Of a stretch of 64,000 nt of DNA, positions 51,440-61,064 are shown in pieces. A program made the translations under genes and the position numbers. How positions within the stretch are numbered: position 1 is the stretch's first letter; every line of letters begins with the position of its first letter. This DNA is from Bacteroidales bacterium. GTDB taxonomy: Bacteria > Bacteroidota > Bacteroidia > Bacteroidales > UBA932. The notes beneath the pieces are model-generated. The model was not told the origin of the DNA, searched no databases, and worked only from the letters and a program-made list of their open reading frames with translations. The stretch covers positions 124,001-188,000 of the forward strand of contig WOYW01000016.1 of assembly GCA_011620605.1 (NCBI GenBank), in the 5' to 3' direction.

Positions 51440-54415
51440 CTAATTTCCTAACAATTTGAGGGATAACATGAATTGATCGGTTGACTTTTCTCCCGGCCGG
51501 AACATTTTGGCGTATCCGAAGGACCAGGTAGTTTTCAGATAAGAAAACATTACCAGCTGGATGTCTATCTGTCCGCCGCAGTTGAAAATATGAGCCATCT
51601 GGTCCCGTCGGTCGAAATCGGTCATCAAGTGTGTCCCAAAAAGAGAAGGCTGGATATAAGTGGAATACAGCCAGGTGAAGCCCACACCTCTCAACCTGAT
51701 GGGAAACAGGTTCAGCTCTCCCATGGTTTTCACGTAATTGTATGCCGGCAGGGCGTCGATCTCGGCTCCCGGAAAAGACAGCGTATTGCGATATTGCTCC
51801 GACGGCTGCCAATCTATGTAATTGTTCCCGAATCCGCCAAAATAGAAATGAGACAACGCCGAGGTGCGGTCCCCAAGGGACTGCCCCACGCTGTTGCGTA
51901 TCCAGAAACTGGTGTTCCTGATAAAGGGGATCAAAAAGCCTATGCTTTGATCGGACATGAAAGACGAATAAAATTTCCCTTTTGCCAGGTATGTGGTACT
52001 GCTGATATCCCAGGAAAATCCGAATTCATCGTCTTCACCGCCCAGGGTTTTGCGCAACCTGGAAAGCCCAAAGGACAAGCTGGCGGCTTGCATATTCCGT
52101 ATGGGAGCTTCAATTTCCTGGTATCCGGGCAGTACTTCCATCATGCCGTAAGTAAACACGGCCGCATCTACATAATATTTCAGCGGACTTTTCAAAGTAA
52201 ACTGACGCTTGTAGCCCAGTCCTACGGAATACCCGGCACGGCTTCGTTTAGTAGGTCCGAATATGTCGTAGAAATGCGTCGGATTGTAATTGGCTTTCAA
52301 CCGCCAGTTCCAGAAATTCCATTCCAGCATGGCGTGAAATTTTTGTTCCAATCCGTAAGAACTCCACGGAGAAACGGCCAGGAAAAGGTTGATATTACTG
52401 ATCCCCACCGGATCCCTCCAGTTGAGCCTGTAGCCCAAAGCCACTGTGTTTTTGAACCCGGCAATGTCGGGATATGCCCCGGCGATCTTCATCTCTTTGA
52501 TGGGCTTGTAAGGCTTTTCAATAATGGAATCATTAACGCCTTCCAACTCCGAGGCGGGAGGCAGGGACCATTCTTCCACCTGTGGGTGCGCCTGGTGCAC
52601 CATGTTGCCCAGGAATTCAATGGCGTTGGCATCTTCCAGTACTTCCAGGGGAATGATGCCGGGGACCATTCCGTCCCTTTCGTATTTCAGCACAAGCAAC
52701 GAATCATCATGGATCTGCAGCGGCATAAAAAACCCTGTTTCCGTATTGGACAGCAATTCCATTTGTTCGTCTTCCAGGTTGACCCTCCACACATTAGAAA
52801 CTCCTGTATAATAAGATGTTCCAATTAAAGCGCTGTCACCGGGCGAAAACCGGAATTGTGTAAGCGTATTGTCCTGGAGCTCGGCCAACGTCCGATACCC
52901 CTGTTTCCCGGCATCCAGTGCTTCCAGGTCAAACAACAGAAGCGATTGTTCTCCCCTGATCCCGGACAGGGACGCCGATAACAGGCTGCCCGAATGGGAT
53001 ATATCCAGGTCAAAAAGCACTTTTCCGAAAGGAGCCGAAAATACGGGAAGTGTTTTGTCATAAGGCGGCGGCATTTTTACCAGGATAGAGTATCCGTTAT
53101 CATTTTGAACGCCCCACAAAGACTTGTCTTTAGGATTAAACACCAGGTCCCCTGTGCGGGTCAGTTTATTGATCACTTTTTTCCTGCCTGTTCTGACGTC
53201 GATCTCCACCAGGTTCCGGTAATTGTTGTTGTGTTCGGATATATAAATTTTTTCGTCCTGTGGGTTATACGTCAAATGCGTGGAATAATAGAGATTGGGG
53301 GAATCAAGGGTGGCAAGTTTGCGGCGTTTTCCGGTAACGATATCAATTTCGGCAATTTGAGAAATGATCCCCGGGTAATTGATGGCGGCATAGATTTTCC
53401 CGGTAACAGGATTGTATTCCGTTTTGGAAACATTCCCCAAAGGATGAGATGTTACGGGGTTGAATGCTGTCAGCGGATATTGGTTTATACTTTCTATAGT
53501 CCGGTTTTGGAAATCATATTCCCAGCGTGTCCATTCTTCCCAAACCTTAGCGACAGGACGGCCGTACACTTTTCTGAACTGCCCTGCATAGAAGGCTTTT
53601 GAATTGTCTGACCGAACGTAAAAGTCCTTCAGCTTGTCGATCCCGTATTTATAGGCAAGGTACGTAACAAAACGCGCCCCGTAAAGGTAAGAATTGGCTC
53701 CCACCTGAAAATCCACTGTCGTGCCTTCTGTTTCCAGGCCAATCAGGGAATACAACGGCTCTCCGGCATTCACTATGCTCCGGAAATACATTTCGTCGTA
53801 GAATCCCATGGCCCTGCCAAATCCTCCCGACATCCATGTTTCCATAAAACAGGCGATCCCTTCGTGATACCAGCGGGGGGAATACCAGCGGGGTGTCGTG
53901 AAATAACTCCACAGGGCGGAAACGGGATTTTGATCGTCACGCAACACCTTTCCCATCAACAACTTTCGGAATTTTGCATCCGTTTTGTTGGGCATATCGG
54001 CCATCACTACATGCGTCAGTTCATGATTGAACAACCATTGGAACCTCTCGTTAGAAGGTATGATGCTAAAGGCAAAACTGTAGGGTTCAATCCCCAGGAT
54101 CACCTGGTTAAAGGGCATGGCAATGGCCCCGCCGTGACCGGAATCTTCAAAGTCGGTTAAAAACACGTACGTAGTTGTATCCCGGTAAGGCCAGAATTTG
54201 CTGTGAAAATTCATGGCGTTCAGGTATGTCTGGTATACATGCGGCACCACGTAAGAATACCGGTTCCCAAAATAGACCAGGTGCAGATCGTCCTTTTTCA
54301 CACTATTGATCAGCTGCGCATGTAAAATCCCGGGCAGGCCCGGGATAATGACTCCTAAGATCAATATGATGGTTTTGAACTTATTCACTTTGTGCCTGCT
54401 ATTACATAAATTCAT
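51440..54415 (-). CDS. Large gluzincin peptidase with beta-propeller and outer-membrane barrel
   Basis: The 991-residue protein has a signal peptide ending near LHAQ (residues 31-34). Residues 45-270 form a zinc-peptidase domain with HELTH at 131-135 and a WYHEG glutamate near 200 (gluzincin pattern). Residues 310-620 are beta-propeller-like (repeats such as TGKIYAAINYPG, DEKIYISEHNNN, GYSILVKMP). Residues 660-991 look like an outer-membrane barrel (aromatic strands, LSHFYFGGFGNNYIDW, FMLSLKLLGN). The barrel would hold a protease at the surface or in the periplasm. It overlaps the upstream gene by 14 nt. Confidence 0.85.
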   Translation of the reverse strand: MNLCNSRHKVNKFKTIILILGVIIPGLPGILHAQLINSVKKDDLHLVYFGNRYSYVVPHVYQTYLNAMNFHSKFWPYRDTTTYVFLTDFEDSGHGGAIAMPFNQVILGIEPYSFAFSIIPSNERFQWLFNHELTHVVMADMPNKTDAKFRKLLMGKVLRDDQNPVSALWSYFTTPRWYSPRWYHEGIACFMETWMSGGFGRAMGFYDEMYFRSIVNAGEPLYSLIGLETEGTTVDFQVGANSYLYGARFVTYLAYKYGIDKLKDFYVRSDNSKAFYAGQFRKVYGRPVAKVWEEWTRWEYDFQNRTIESINQYPLTAFNPVTSHPLGNVSKTEYNPVTGKIYAAINYPGIISQIAEIDIVTGKRRKLATLDSPNLYYSTHLTYNPQDEKIYISEHNNNYRNLVEIDVRTGRKKVINKLTRTGDLVFNPKDKSLWGVQNDNGYSILVKMPPPYDKTLPVFSAPFGKVLFDLDISHSGSLLSASLSGIRGEQSLLLFDLEALDAGKQGYRTLAELQDNTLTQFRFSPGDSALIGTSYYTGVSNVWRVNLEDEQMELLSNTETGFFMPLQIHDDSLLVLKYERDGMVPGIIPLEVLEDANAIEFLGNMVHQAHPQVEEWSLPPASELEGVNDSIIEKPYKPIKEMKIAGAYPDIAGFKNTVALGYRLNWRDPVGISNINLFLAVSPWSSYGLEQKFHAMLEWNFWNWRLKANYNPTHFYDIFGPTKRSRAGYSVGLGYKRQFTLKSPLKYYVDAAVFTYGMMEVLPGYQEIEAPIRNMQAASLSFGLSRLRKTLGGEDDEFGFSWDISSTTYLAKGKFYSSFMSDQSIGFLIPFIRNTSFWIRNSVGQSLGDRTSALSHFYFGGFGNNYIDWQPSEQYRNTLSFPGAEIDALPAYNYVKTMGELNLFPIRLRGVGFTWLYSTYIQPSLFGTHLMTDFDRRDQMAHIFNCGGQIDIQLVMFSYLKTTWSFGYAKMFRPGEKSTDQFMLSLKLLGN

Positions 54416-55346
54416 TTAATTTTTGTGCACTGCCAACAAAGCCTTCCAGGTGGGTTACATTCCATATTCCCAGTTTCTGGGCATTCAAAAAACCGGCTGA
54501 TCCTAAATTCGCTTTATCAAATACACCCATATCTCCCAGATTTTCCTTGTCTAAGCAAGCTCCCAGCTCCCCCGCTGCATCCATGATAAACATAACACCG
54601 CCCAGAGACAGATCCTGCATGTTTTCCAAAGTACCTGAATTTTTATTGATATAGCCCAGTTCACTCATATTGGAACAATAGAATTGCAAAGCCGTTTCAT
54701 TCAATAAAAACTGGCGTCCTATCAGTGCGACATCCTGAATAATTGGGAAATCACCAACACCTGATGCATCCCTCAGGATTACGAGTAGGTTCAGAGCAGT
54801 TTGATCTGCATAGACTGCATTCAGACGGCTTAAGTCTTCTACAACGACCTCCTTCAGATCTACACCAAAGGATCCTTGTATTTCATCGGTGAACAGTTTC
54901 TTCTTCTGAAAATACTGCATTACCATTTTATCGTTCAGCGCCATGGCATTGGCCAGCAACAGGTCGGGACGAGTATTTTCCAGGAACGTTCTGTAACCTG
55001 CCATATCTGACAATACCACCCCGGCATATTTCTGATAGGTTTCAAGCGGCTGTATCTGATCCAGGGCATATTGGATCTTGTCTCCCTGGGATATCGCACT
55101 TACGTAATAATAATTGAACCAGGCAGTAAGGGCATGGAGCATGATGGTATCAGCCACCAGATCATTTTTCAGATCAAGGTCTTCTTCCGTGATTTTTACG
55201 TTCTTGTAATTCTGAACCCTGCCAATGGTCCCGGAAAGCTGCGTGTTGTCTGTTCGCGGAGAATCAATCAGTGTCCCTATCAGAAACCCCACGACAAGCG
55301 AGACTACTATTGTAAGAATATATAATGAACCTTTTTTCTTTTTCAT
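54402..55346 (-). CDS. Unknown single-span membrane protein, shorter paralogue
   Basis: The 314-residue protein has one N-terminal membrane helix (ILTIVVSLVVGFLIGTLI), then TDNTQLSGTIGRVQNYKNVK and long helical sequence, so most of it is outside the inner membrane. It is about 55 percent like the upstream gene along its shared length. An in-frame deletion of about 64 residues joins RPDLLLA to NAMALND. The C-terminus has a short repeating pattern of xLG units. It is second in a tandem pair of unknown function, in the run behind the ECF sigma factor. Confidence 0.75.
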   Translation of the reverse strand: MKKKKGSLYILTIVVSLVVGFLIGTLIDSPRTDNTQLSGTIGRVQNYKNVKITEEDLDLKNDLVADTIMLHALTAWFNYYYVSAISQGDKIQYALDQIQPLETYQKYAGVVLSDMAGYRTFLENTRPDLLLANAMALNDKMVMQYFQKKKLFTDEIQGSFGVDLKEVVVEDLSRLNAVYADQTALNLLVILRDASGVGDFPIIQDVALIGRQFLLNETALQFYCSNMSELGYINKNSGTLENMQDLSLGGVMFIMDAAGELGACLDKENLGDMGVFDKANLGSAGFLNAQKLGIWNVTHLEGFVGSAQKLNEFM

Positions 55347-55374
55347 GAAGCAAATAAGCTTTATGTTACTATTT

Positions 55375-56547
55375 TTAAAACATTTTAGGCGGCCAGTTAG
55401 GATTCAACCCCCTCCCCATTCCCAGTTCAGAGGCATTGAAGAATATAGCATTCAACTGGCTCATGTTGGCAAAGCCCAGTGTTGGTGCGTCAAGCACGAT
55501 ACCCAACTTATGTACATTCCATACAGTACCCAGGTTTTCCTGATCTGCAACAAACCCGCTAAGTTCGTTTACGTTTAACATGACACCCAGTTCACCGGCG
55601 GCATCCATGATAAACATAATACCGCCCAAAGACAGATCCTGCATATTTTCCAGCGTTTGTGAATTTTTATGTAAGTATCCCAATTCGGACATATTGGACA
55701 GAAAACTTCCAAGGGCAGCATCTCCAAGAATAAACTGACGGCCTATCAGTGTGGCATCCTGGATAATCGGGAAAACTTCAATACCTGTTTTGTCCGTAAA
55801 ACCTGTACCCAGACTGTTCATATCTCTTGTAATTATGCCCTTAAGATCTGTTGAAAAAGACCCCTGTATTTCTTCTGTGAACAGTTTCTTTTTTTCAAAA
55901 TACTTTACTACCACTTTGTCGTTCAGCGCCATAGCATTGGCCACCTGATCCATTGTAAGCACCAGGTGTATGTCGACCAGCGCCTGTGTATAACCTCCCT
56001 TATCTTGCTGCAGGAAAGCCTCAACGTTCTCAAGGAAATTCAGCACCGTCTGTTTCCGGTAATTCATCTGGGAGATCACGTTATTGGCCCGGGTAATGGT
56101 GTTGCGCATCATGACCGGGTTGGCGTCTTCCGGATTCTTGCAGACCATTACGGCCAAAAGCAGGTCTTTGCGTGCGTTCTCCAGGAATGTTCCGTAATTT
56201 TCAAAATCCGTCAGAACAATCCCGCTGAATTCCCGGAATTCTTTAATGGGACTCACATTATCCAGGGTGTAACGGATCTTTTCGCCCTGGGATACCGCAC
56301 TTACGTAATAATAATTGAAATAATTGGATATGGCTTTAAGAATTAATGTATCAGACGTCAGCTGGTTCTTAAGTTCAATGTCTTCTTCCGTAATTTTCAC
56401 GTTCTTATAATTCTGAACCCTGCCTATAGTCCCTGAAAGCTGTGTGTTATCGGTTTTGGGGAAATCTACCAGAACCCCGATCAAAAACCCTGCGGCCAGT
56501 GAAACGATCACGACCAATACGGTTAATACTCCTTTTTTTGTTTTCAT
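55375..56547 (-). CDS. Unknown single-span membrane protein, longer paralogue
   Basis: The 390-residue protein has one membrane helix near the N-terminus (VLVVIVSLAAGFLIGVLV), then TDNTQLSGTIGRVQNYKNVK and EEDIELKNQL shared with its neighbour. Later it has NMSELGYLHKNSQTLENM and DLSLGGIMFIMDAAGELG. Residues about 315-385 repeat a nine-residue unit of the form xxLGxxxxx (GELGVMLNV, ENLGTVWNV, HKLGIVLDA, PTLGFANM). I know no family. It is the first paralogue after the anti-sigma gene, 60 nt away. Confidence 0.75.
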   Translation of the reverse strand: MKTKKGVLTVLVVIVSLAAGFLIGVLVDFPKTDNTQLSGTIGRVQNYKNVKITEEDIELKNQLTSDTLILKAISNYFNYYYVSAVSQGEKIRYTLDNVSPIKEFREFSGIVLTDFENYGTFLENARKDLLLAVMVCKNPEDANPVMMRNTITRANNVISQMNYRKQTVLNFLENVEAFLQQDKGGYTQALVDIHLVLTMDQVANAMALNDKVVVKYFEKKKLFTEEIQGSFSTDLKGIITRDMNSLGTGFTDKTGIEVFPIIQDATLIGRQFILGDAALGSFLSNMSELGYLHKNSQTLENMQDLSLGGIMFIMDAAGELGVMLNVNELSGFVADQENLGTVWNVHKLGIVLDAPTLGFANMSQLNAIFFNASELGMGRGLNPNWPPKMF

Positions 56548-56607
56548 AATATTGTTTATAATTGTTTAATTTCACTAATAAATATGCATAGCGGGTAAAA
56601 AAGTTGG

Positions 56608-57312
56608 TTAAAACATTATTTTATGGATCAGTTTCCCGTTTTTTGAAAAAAACATTTCAGAATCAACGGGGGGATTTGCTAATGTAAAAATAGCATTTTC
56701 TCCGCAAACAAGATCCTCATTATGATTCTGTTCTAAGAGTGCTTCCGGTTCGTTTCCGGGCCATATCCTCTTAAAATACAAGATCTCTGAATGTTCCTGT
56801 CCCGGAACAAACTCCACGTTTAAGCTGTCCCGGCTTGTTACAAAAAGCATATAGACAAGCAGACCCTCATTTCGGTATTTTTCCATTTCTATTTCAATAC
56901 CCTCTTCATGATCTTTGAATGAGGCAGCGTGTTGTCCGGCCATGGTCCCTGCAAGTTCTTCATTATTCCACGTACCCAAAGGCGGGATCAGGTAATTGGC
57001 GGCAAGGACACCCAGGGTAAACACCAGAACCACCAATGCGGCGTAGGCATAATACCTTTTCCATCCGGCAAGAAACACGTTTTTTACGGTTGATTTGCGT
57101 TTGATCGTGGCCATCACATCGCCGGTAACATCTACATCAGGGATCCCGGATACATCATCACGCAACGTCCGTTGCACGTTCAGTAGTTCTTTGTATAACT
57201 TCCCAGCTTCAGGATTTGAGGCAGTCAATTCACGAAACAGATCTTCCTCTTTGGCGGTAAGCGTTCCGCCAACCTTTTTTTGAATGATCAATATGTCATT
57301 ATCAGTCAACAT
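56608..57312 (-). CDS. Membrane-anchored anti-sigma factor-like protein
   Basis: The 234-residue protein has a cytoplasmic N-terminal domain of about 85 residues (LTAKEEDLFRELTASNPEAGKLY), one membrane helix (AYAALVVLVFTLGVLAANY, near 88-110) and a C-terminal outer domain. It overlaps the sigma gene by 11 bases, the usual arrangement of an ECF sigma factor and its antagonist. It has no zinc-finger HxxxCxxC motif. A role as anti-sigma factor is inference from layout and topology. Confidence 0.75.
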   Translation of the reverse strand: MLTDNDILIIQKKVGGTLTAKEEDLFRELTASNPEAGKLYKELLNVQRTLRDDVSGIPDVDVTGDVMATIKRKSTVKNVFLAGWKRYYAYAALVVLVFTLGVLAANYLIPPLGTWNNEELAGTMAGQHAASFKDHEEGIEIEMEKYRNEGLLVYMLFVTSRDSLNVEFVPGQEHSEILYFKRIWPGNEPEALLEQNHNEDLVCGENAIFTLANPPVDSEMFFSKNGKLIHKIMF

Positions 57313-57844
57313 ATTGTAAATTTTTACTTAATTTATCTTTTAACAACATCCGGGCATCGAACAAACGCGATTTTACGGTTTTCTCCGGGATCTCCAGGAC
57401 CTGTGCTATTTCTTCATAAGAAAGGTCTGCGTAATACTTCAATAAAACTACCGTCTTGTATTGCTCTTTCAATGCACTTACGGCTTCATTCACCAATCCT
57501 TCCCTGGTCTTAAAGTCAAAGGATGCGTCTTCTGTGGCTATCCCTTCGCGTTGGGGTATCTTTTCCAGTGGCACATAAGGTTTGCGGCTCCTTATGTAAC
57601 GTAACGCCCTGTTTATTGCTATCCGGTATATCCAGCTGAAAAACCTGTAATCCGGATTGTATTGGTTCAGGGACTCATACGCTTTTACAAAAACATCCTG
57701 TGTCAATTCCCTTGCGTCGTCATACTGGCTGACGATCCTGAAAATGACACGAAAAACGGGATTTTGGTATCGTTCCACCAGGATGCCGTAATACGCAGTT
57801 CTTCCAGCAAGAATCAATTCAATAATTTTTTTTTCGTCTTTCAT
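57302..57844 (-). CDS. ECF-type RNA polymerase sigma-70 factor
   Basis: The 180-residue protein has sigma region 2 (YQNPVFRVIFRIVSQYDDARELTQDVF, SWIYRIAINRALRYIRSRK) and region 4 with a helix-turn-helix (LSYEEIAQVLEIPEKTVKSRLFDARMLL), the ECF architecture. It starts a minus-strand run: sigma, anti-sigma-like, two paralogues, gluzincin-barrel, transporter. A PrsW-family protease gene lies 45 bases away on the same strand, upstream of it. The stimulus is unknown; envelope disturbance is a reasonable guess. Confidence 0.93.
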   Translation of the reverse strand: MKDEKKIIELILAGRTAYYGILVERYQNPVFRVIFRIVSQYDDARELTQDVFVKAYESLNQYNPDYRFFSWIYRIAINRALRYIRSRKPYVPLEKIPQREGIATEDASFDFKTREGLVNEAVSALKEQYKTVVLLKYYADLSYEEIAQVLEIPEKTVKSRLFDARMLLKDKLSKNLQYVD

Positions 57845-57889
57845 CGGGCTCCCGGGGGGTCACTCCTGTAATAAATAGCACTCAACCCT

Positions 57890-58900
57890 CTAAATGTTGG
57901 TAAAAATATTTTTTTGTAACAAATTCAATTTCCAAACATCTCTGTAACTCATGCGGATCAGCGGAGACAAGGCCATCTCTCCCACCACGCCAATTCTTTT
58001 GTGCAAGGCCTTCAACTCGGCAAGCTTGCCCCTGATCCCGGCCTCGGGTAGCACGGAAAATCCGTTTTCGCGAAGCATGATGTTCCGCTTTGCTTTCAGC
58101 GACAGTTCCAGGTATAGCTGCAGGTAACAGTACATATCCAGGATCACTTCCCCGGAAAAGCGATCTTTTAGGGAAGCCAGGTATCCCCCGGCACGGGTAT
58201 CGGAAAACCTACCTTGCCGGATCATTTTCAATAATTCCACTTCACTGCTTAGTTCCAGCTCCATCCAGTTTTGCAGCATATTTTCGTTATGCCTGAATAT
58301 GAGGACAAAAAGCATGGGAAGCAGGGCTACTATCACCAGGGTCTGGACGATGGGACTGATATAAAAATGATTGAATACAGAATGGATCACATAGGCCAAC
58401 AAGATCCCTCCCGCTACGAAAAACCCCGTAAGCTTTCCCCTGCTTTTGGCCCCTATATAGATCACGGCAAACAATGCGGTACAGCCTCCGTGCATAACGG
58501 CCGTCCCAAAGCCCCTGATGATCCAGGTAAGCATAGAAGTATCCGTAAGGGAATAGACATAAAACAGGTTTTCACACAAGGCGAACCCGGTCCCGATGGC
58601 AAACCCGTAAATGGCAGCGTCTACCATAAACCCTATGCGTTTTTTGGAGATCAGAAAAAACAGGAACCCCGCCTTGAGTGTCTCTTCCAATGCAGGCGCC
58701 AGATAACGAGACAGGTACTCAAAGGCAGTACCCGTTGTATCCTGCAAAAAAGAATTGACCAGGTAACTGATCAGGGCACAGACACATCCCCATAAAAGAG
58801 AAAAGGCAATAAATTTTTTAACTACCAACTTAAAACTGTCCATCAGGAACAAAAAAACCAGGAACAGCAGAACAGGCAATATGCTTAAACAGATTTTCAC
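57890..58900 (-). CDS. PrsW-family intramembrane metalloprotease
   Basis: The 336-residue protein (GTG start at 58900) has about eight membrane segments and the family motifs [11 protein letters not shown] (Glu72, Glu73), GFALCENLF (Glu110), AVMHGG (His137) and HSVFNHFY (His173, His178). In Bacillus PrsW cuts the anti-sigma factor RsiW. This one sits directly beside an ECF sigma/anti-sigma pair, suggesting the same kind of pathway. About 150 cytosolic residues at the C-terminus are extra to the family core. No ATG precedes the first helix, so the GTG is used. Confidence 0.87.
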   Translation of the reverse strand: MKICLSILPVLLFLVFLFLMDSFKLVVKKFIAFSLLWGCVCALISYLVNSFLQDTTGTAFEYLSRYLAPALEETLKAGFLFFLISKKRIGFMVDAAIYGFAIGTGFALCENLFYVYSLTDTSMLTWIIRGFGTAVMHGGCTALFAVIYIGAKSRGKLTGFFVAGGILLAYVIHSVFNHFYISPIVQTLVIVALLPMLFVLIFRHNENMLQNWMELELSSEVELLKMIRQGRFSDTRAGGYLASLKDRFSGEVILDMYCYLQLYLELSLKAKRNIMLRENGFSVLPEAGIRGKLAELKALHKRIGVVGEMALSPLIRMSYRDVWKLNLLQKNIFTNI

Positions 58901-58957
58901 TATGTAAAATTAACTTTCTATTTTAGAAGCGCAATAAAAATCTATATCTTCGCAATT

Positions 58958-60178
58958 ATGAAATCACAAGAATACATTACGCTCGAAGAAGTTTACGGAG
59001 CACACAATTACCATCCGCTCCCTGTAGTCCTGAGCAGGGGAAAAGGCCCCTACGTATGGGACGTTGAAGGAAAAAAATATTTTGATTTTCTATCTGCCTA
59101 CTCGGCAGTAAACCAGGGACATTGCCATCCGAAAATTGTAAAGGCCCTGACCGACCAGGCAAAACAGCTGTGCCTGACCTCGCGGGCGTTTTACAACGAC
59201 TGCCTGAGCCCATACGAAGAATACGTGACACGCTTTTTCGGATACGATAAGGTGTTGCCCATGAACTCCGGGGCCGAGGCCGTGGAAACCGCCCTGAAAC
59301 TGGCACGCCGCTGGGGGTATGAAAAAAAGAACATCCCGGAGAACGAAGCCTTGATCGTCTGCTGCGAAGGCAACTTCCACGGCCGTACCATAACTATTGT
59401 TTCTCTTTCGTCGGATCCCGAGGCTTACAGAGGATACGGACCTTTCACACCCGGGTTTGTACGCATCCCCTACAACGATGTCCCGGCACTGGAAAAAGTT
59501 CTGAAAGAGCACGGTCCGCGCATTGCCGGATTCCTGGTAGAACCCATCCAGGGAGAAGCCGGGGTCTTTGTACCTGATGACGGCTATGTGAAGAAGTGTT
59601 ATGATCTGTGTAAAGAACACAACGTCCTGTTTATGGCAGATGAGGTCCAGACAGGTATTGCGCGTACCGGAAAACGTATTTGCTGCGACCACGAAGGCGT
59701 ACATCCTGATATTCTCATTTTGGGCAAAGCCATCTCGGGCGGTGTCCTTCCCGTTTCGGCCGTTCTCTCCAACGACGAGATCATGCTGACCATCAAACCC
59801 GGAGAACACGGTTCCACGTTCGGCGGGTTCCCGCTGGCCTGCAAAGTGGCATATGCAGCACTAAAAGTAGTGGAGGACGAGAAACTTTCCGAGAAGGCCG
59901 CCTACCTGGGGCAGATCGTACGTGATTATTTGAACGCCATTCCCTCAGACCGCATCCAGAGTGTTCGGGGTAAAGGGCTCCTGAACGCCATAGTCATCAC
60001 ACCTAAAGAAGGCAAAGAAGCCTGGGACGTATGTGTGACCCTGGCCAAAAACGGGGTGCTGGCCAAACCCACCCATCGCCATATCATTCGCCTGGCGCCG
60101 CCTTTGGTTATCAAGGAATCCCAGCTGATGCACGCCCTGGAAATAATCCGTAAAACGATCATTAGCCTGGATGAGTAA
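58958..60178 (+). CDS. rocD: Ornithine aminotransferase
   Basis: RocD converts ornithine and 2-oxoglutarate to glutamate semialdehyde and glutamate with PLP. The 406-residue protein has the fold-type I landmarks: [46 protein letters not shown] (Asp228 for the PLP nitrogen) and ILGKAISGG with Lys257 for [24 protein letters not shown] is typical of RocD. It overlaps ctlX by 8 bases. Confidence 0.95.
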   Translation: MKSQEYITLEEVYGAHNYHPLPVVLSRGKGPYVWDVEGKKYFDFLSAYSAVNQGHCHPKIVKALTDQAKQLCLTSRAFYNDCLSPYEEYVTRFFGYDKVLPMNSGAEAVETALKLARRWGYEKKNIPENEALIVCCEGNFHGRTITIVSLSSDPEAYRGYGPFTPGFVRIPYNDVPALEKVLKEHGPRIAGFLVEPIQGEAGVFVPDDGYVKKCYDLCKEHNVLFMADEVQTGIARTGKRICCDHEGVHPDILILGKAISGGVLPVSAVLSNDEIMLTIKPGEHGSTFGGFPLACKVAYAALKVVEDEKLSEKAAYLGQIVRDYLNAIPSDRIQSVRGKGLLNAIVITPKEGKEAWDVCVTLAKNGVLAKPTHRHIIRLAPPLVIKESQLMHALEIIRKTIISLDE

Positions 60179-61064
60179 ACTGCTGATGATCCGTCCCTGC
60201 TGTTTTGGATTCAATCCCCAGACAGCAGTCAACAACGCCTACCAGGTTTCCACCGGGGAGGCTCCCTCGTTGGTTCAGGAAAAGGCGCTTTCCGAGTTTG
60301 ACGGTTACGTGGCCCTGTTGCGCAAACACCATATAGATGTGGTGGTGGCCGAAGACACGCCCGATCCGCATACTCCCGATTCCATTTTTCCCAACAACTG
60401 GATCTCTTTCCATCCCGGTCAAATGGCTGTTTTATACCCCATGTATGCTCCCAACCGCAGATTGGAACGGAAAAAATCCGTTTTCAGGGTCATTCAGGAA
60501 CAGGCTCCGCGCATCCGCTGGATAGACATGAGTCCCCGCGAGAGGGAAAACCGTTTTCTGGAAGGTACCGGAAGCATGGTTTTTGACCGGGAGAACCGGC
60601 GCGCTTACGCCTGCCGTTCACCCCGGACTGATGAAGATTTGTTCCGCGATGTATGCGAAACACTGGACTATAAAGCCGTCTGTTTTGATGCTATGGATAA
60701 AGGAACGCCCGTCTATCACACCAACGTATTGATGTGTATGGCCAAAGAATATGTGGTAATTTGCCTGGAAGCCGTTCCTTCAGAAGAAGAACGGCAGATG
60801 CTGCTGGAAATTTTTCAGAAGGATAACAAAAAAGTAGTGGCAATAACCCGGAATCAAATGCACCATTTTGCAGGCAATATGTTCCAGGTTTTTTCCCGGG
60901 AGAACGAGCCTTTTCTGATCATGTCACAACAGGCCCATAAGGCACTGACTCCTGCACAGCGTAAAACCCTCCGATCTTTTAATAAATTCATAACCCCGTC
61001 CCTGGATACCATCGAGACCCACGGAGGAGGATCTGCCCGGTGTATGATCGCCGAAATTGTTTAA
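60171..61064 (+). CDS. ctlX: Citrulline hydrolase (CtlX-type amidinotransferase family)
   Basis: The 297-residue protein belongs to the guanidino-group-modifying family: [39 protein letters not shown] with a catalytic His, and [12 protein letters not shown] with the nucleophile Cys291. CtlX cleaves citrulline to ornithine; coupling to rocD would then take ornithine to glutamate semialdehyde. The two genes overlap by 8 bases, so they act together. The substrate is inferred from family and context. Confidence 0.88.
   Translation: MSKLLMIRPCCFGFNPQTAVNNAYQVSTGEAPSLVQEKALSEFDGYVALLRKHHIDVVVAEDTPDPHTPDSIFPNNWISFHPGQMAVLYPMYAPNRRLERKKSVFRVIQEQAPRIRWIDMSPRERENRFLEGTGSMVFDRENRRAYACRSPRTDEDLFRDVCETLDYKAVCFDAMDKGTPVYHTNVLMCMAKEYVVICLEAVPSEEERQMLLEIFQKDNKKVVAITRNQMHHFAGNMFQVFSRENEPFLIMSQQAHKALTPAQRKTLRSFNKFITPSLDTIETHGGGSARCMIAEIV

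Noticed and set aside
51590-52828. A 412-residue plus-strand frame
   Set aside because: It mirrors the gluzincin-barrel gene, whose domains are clear. The frame has no domain and no promoter.
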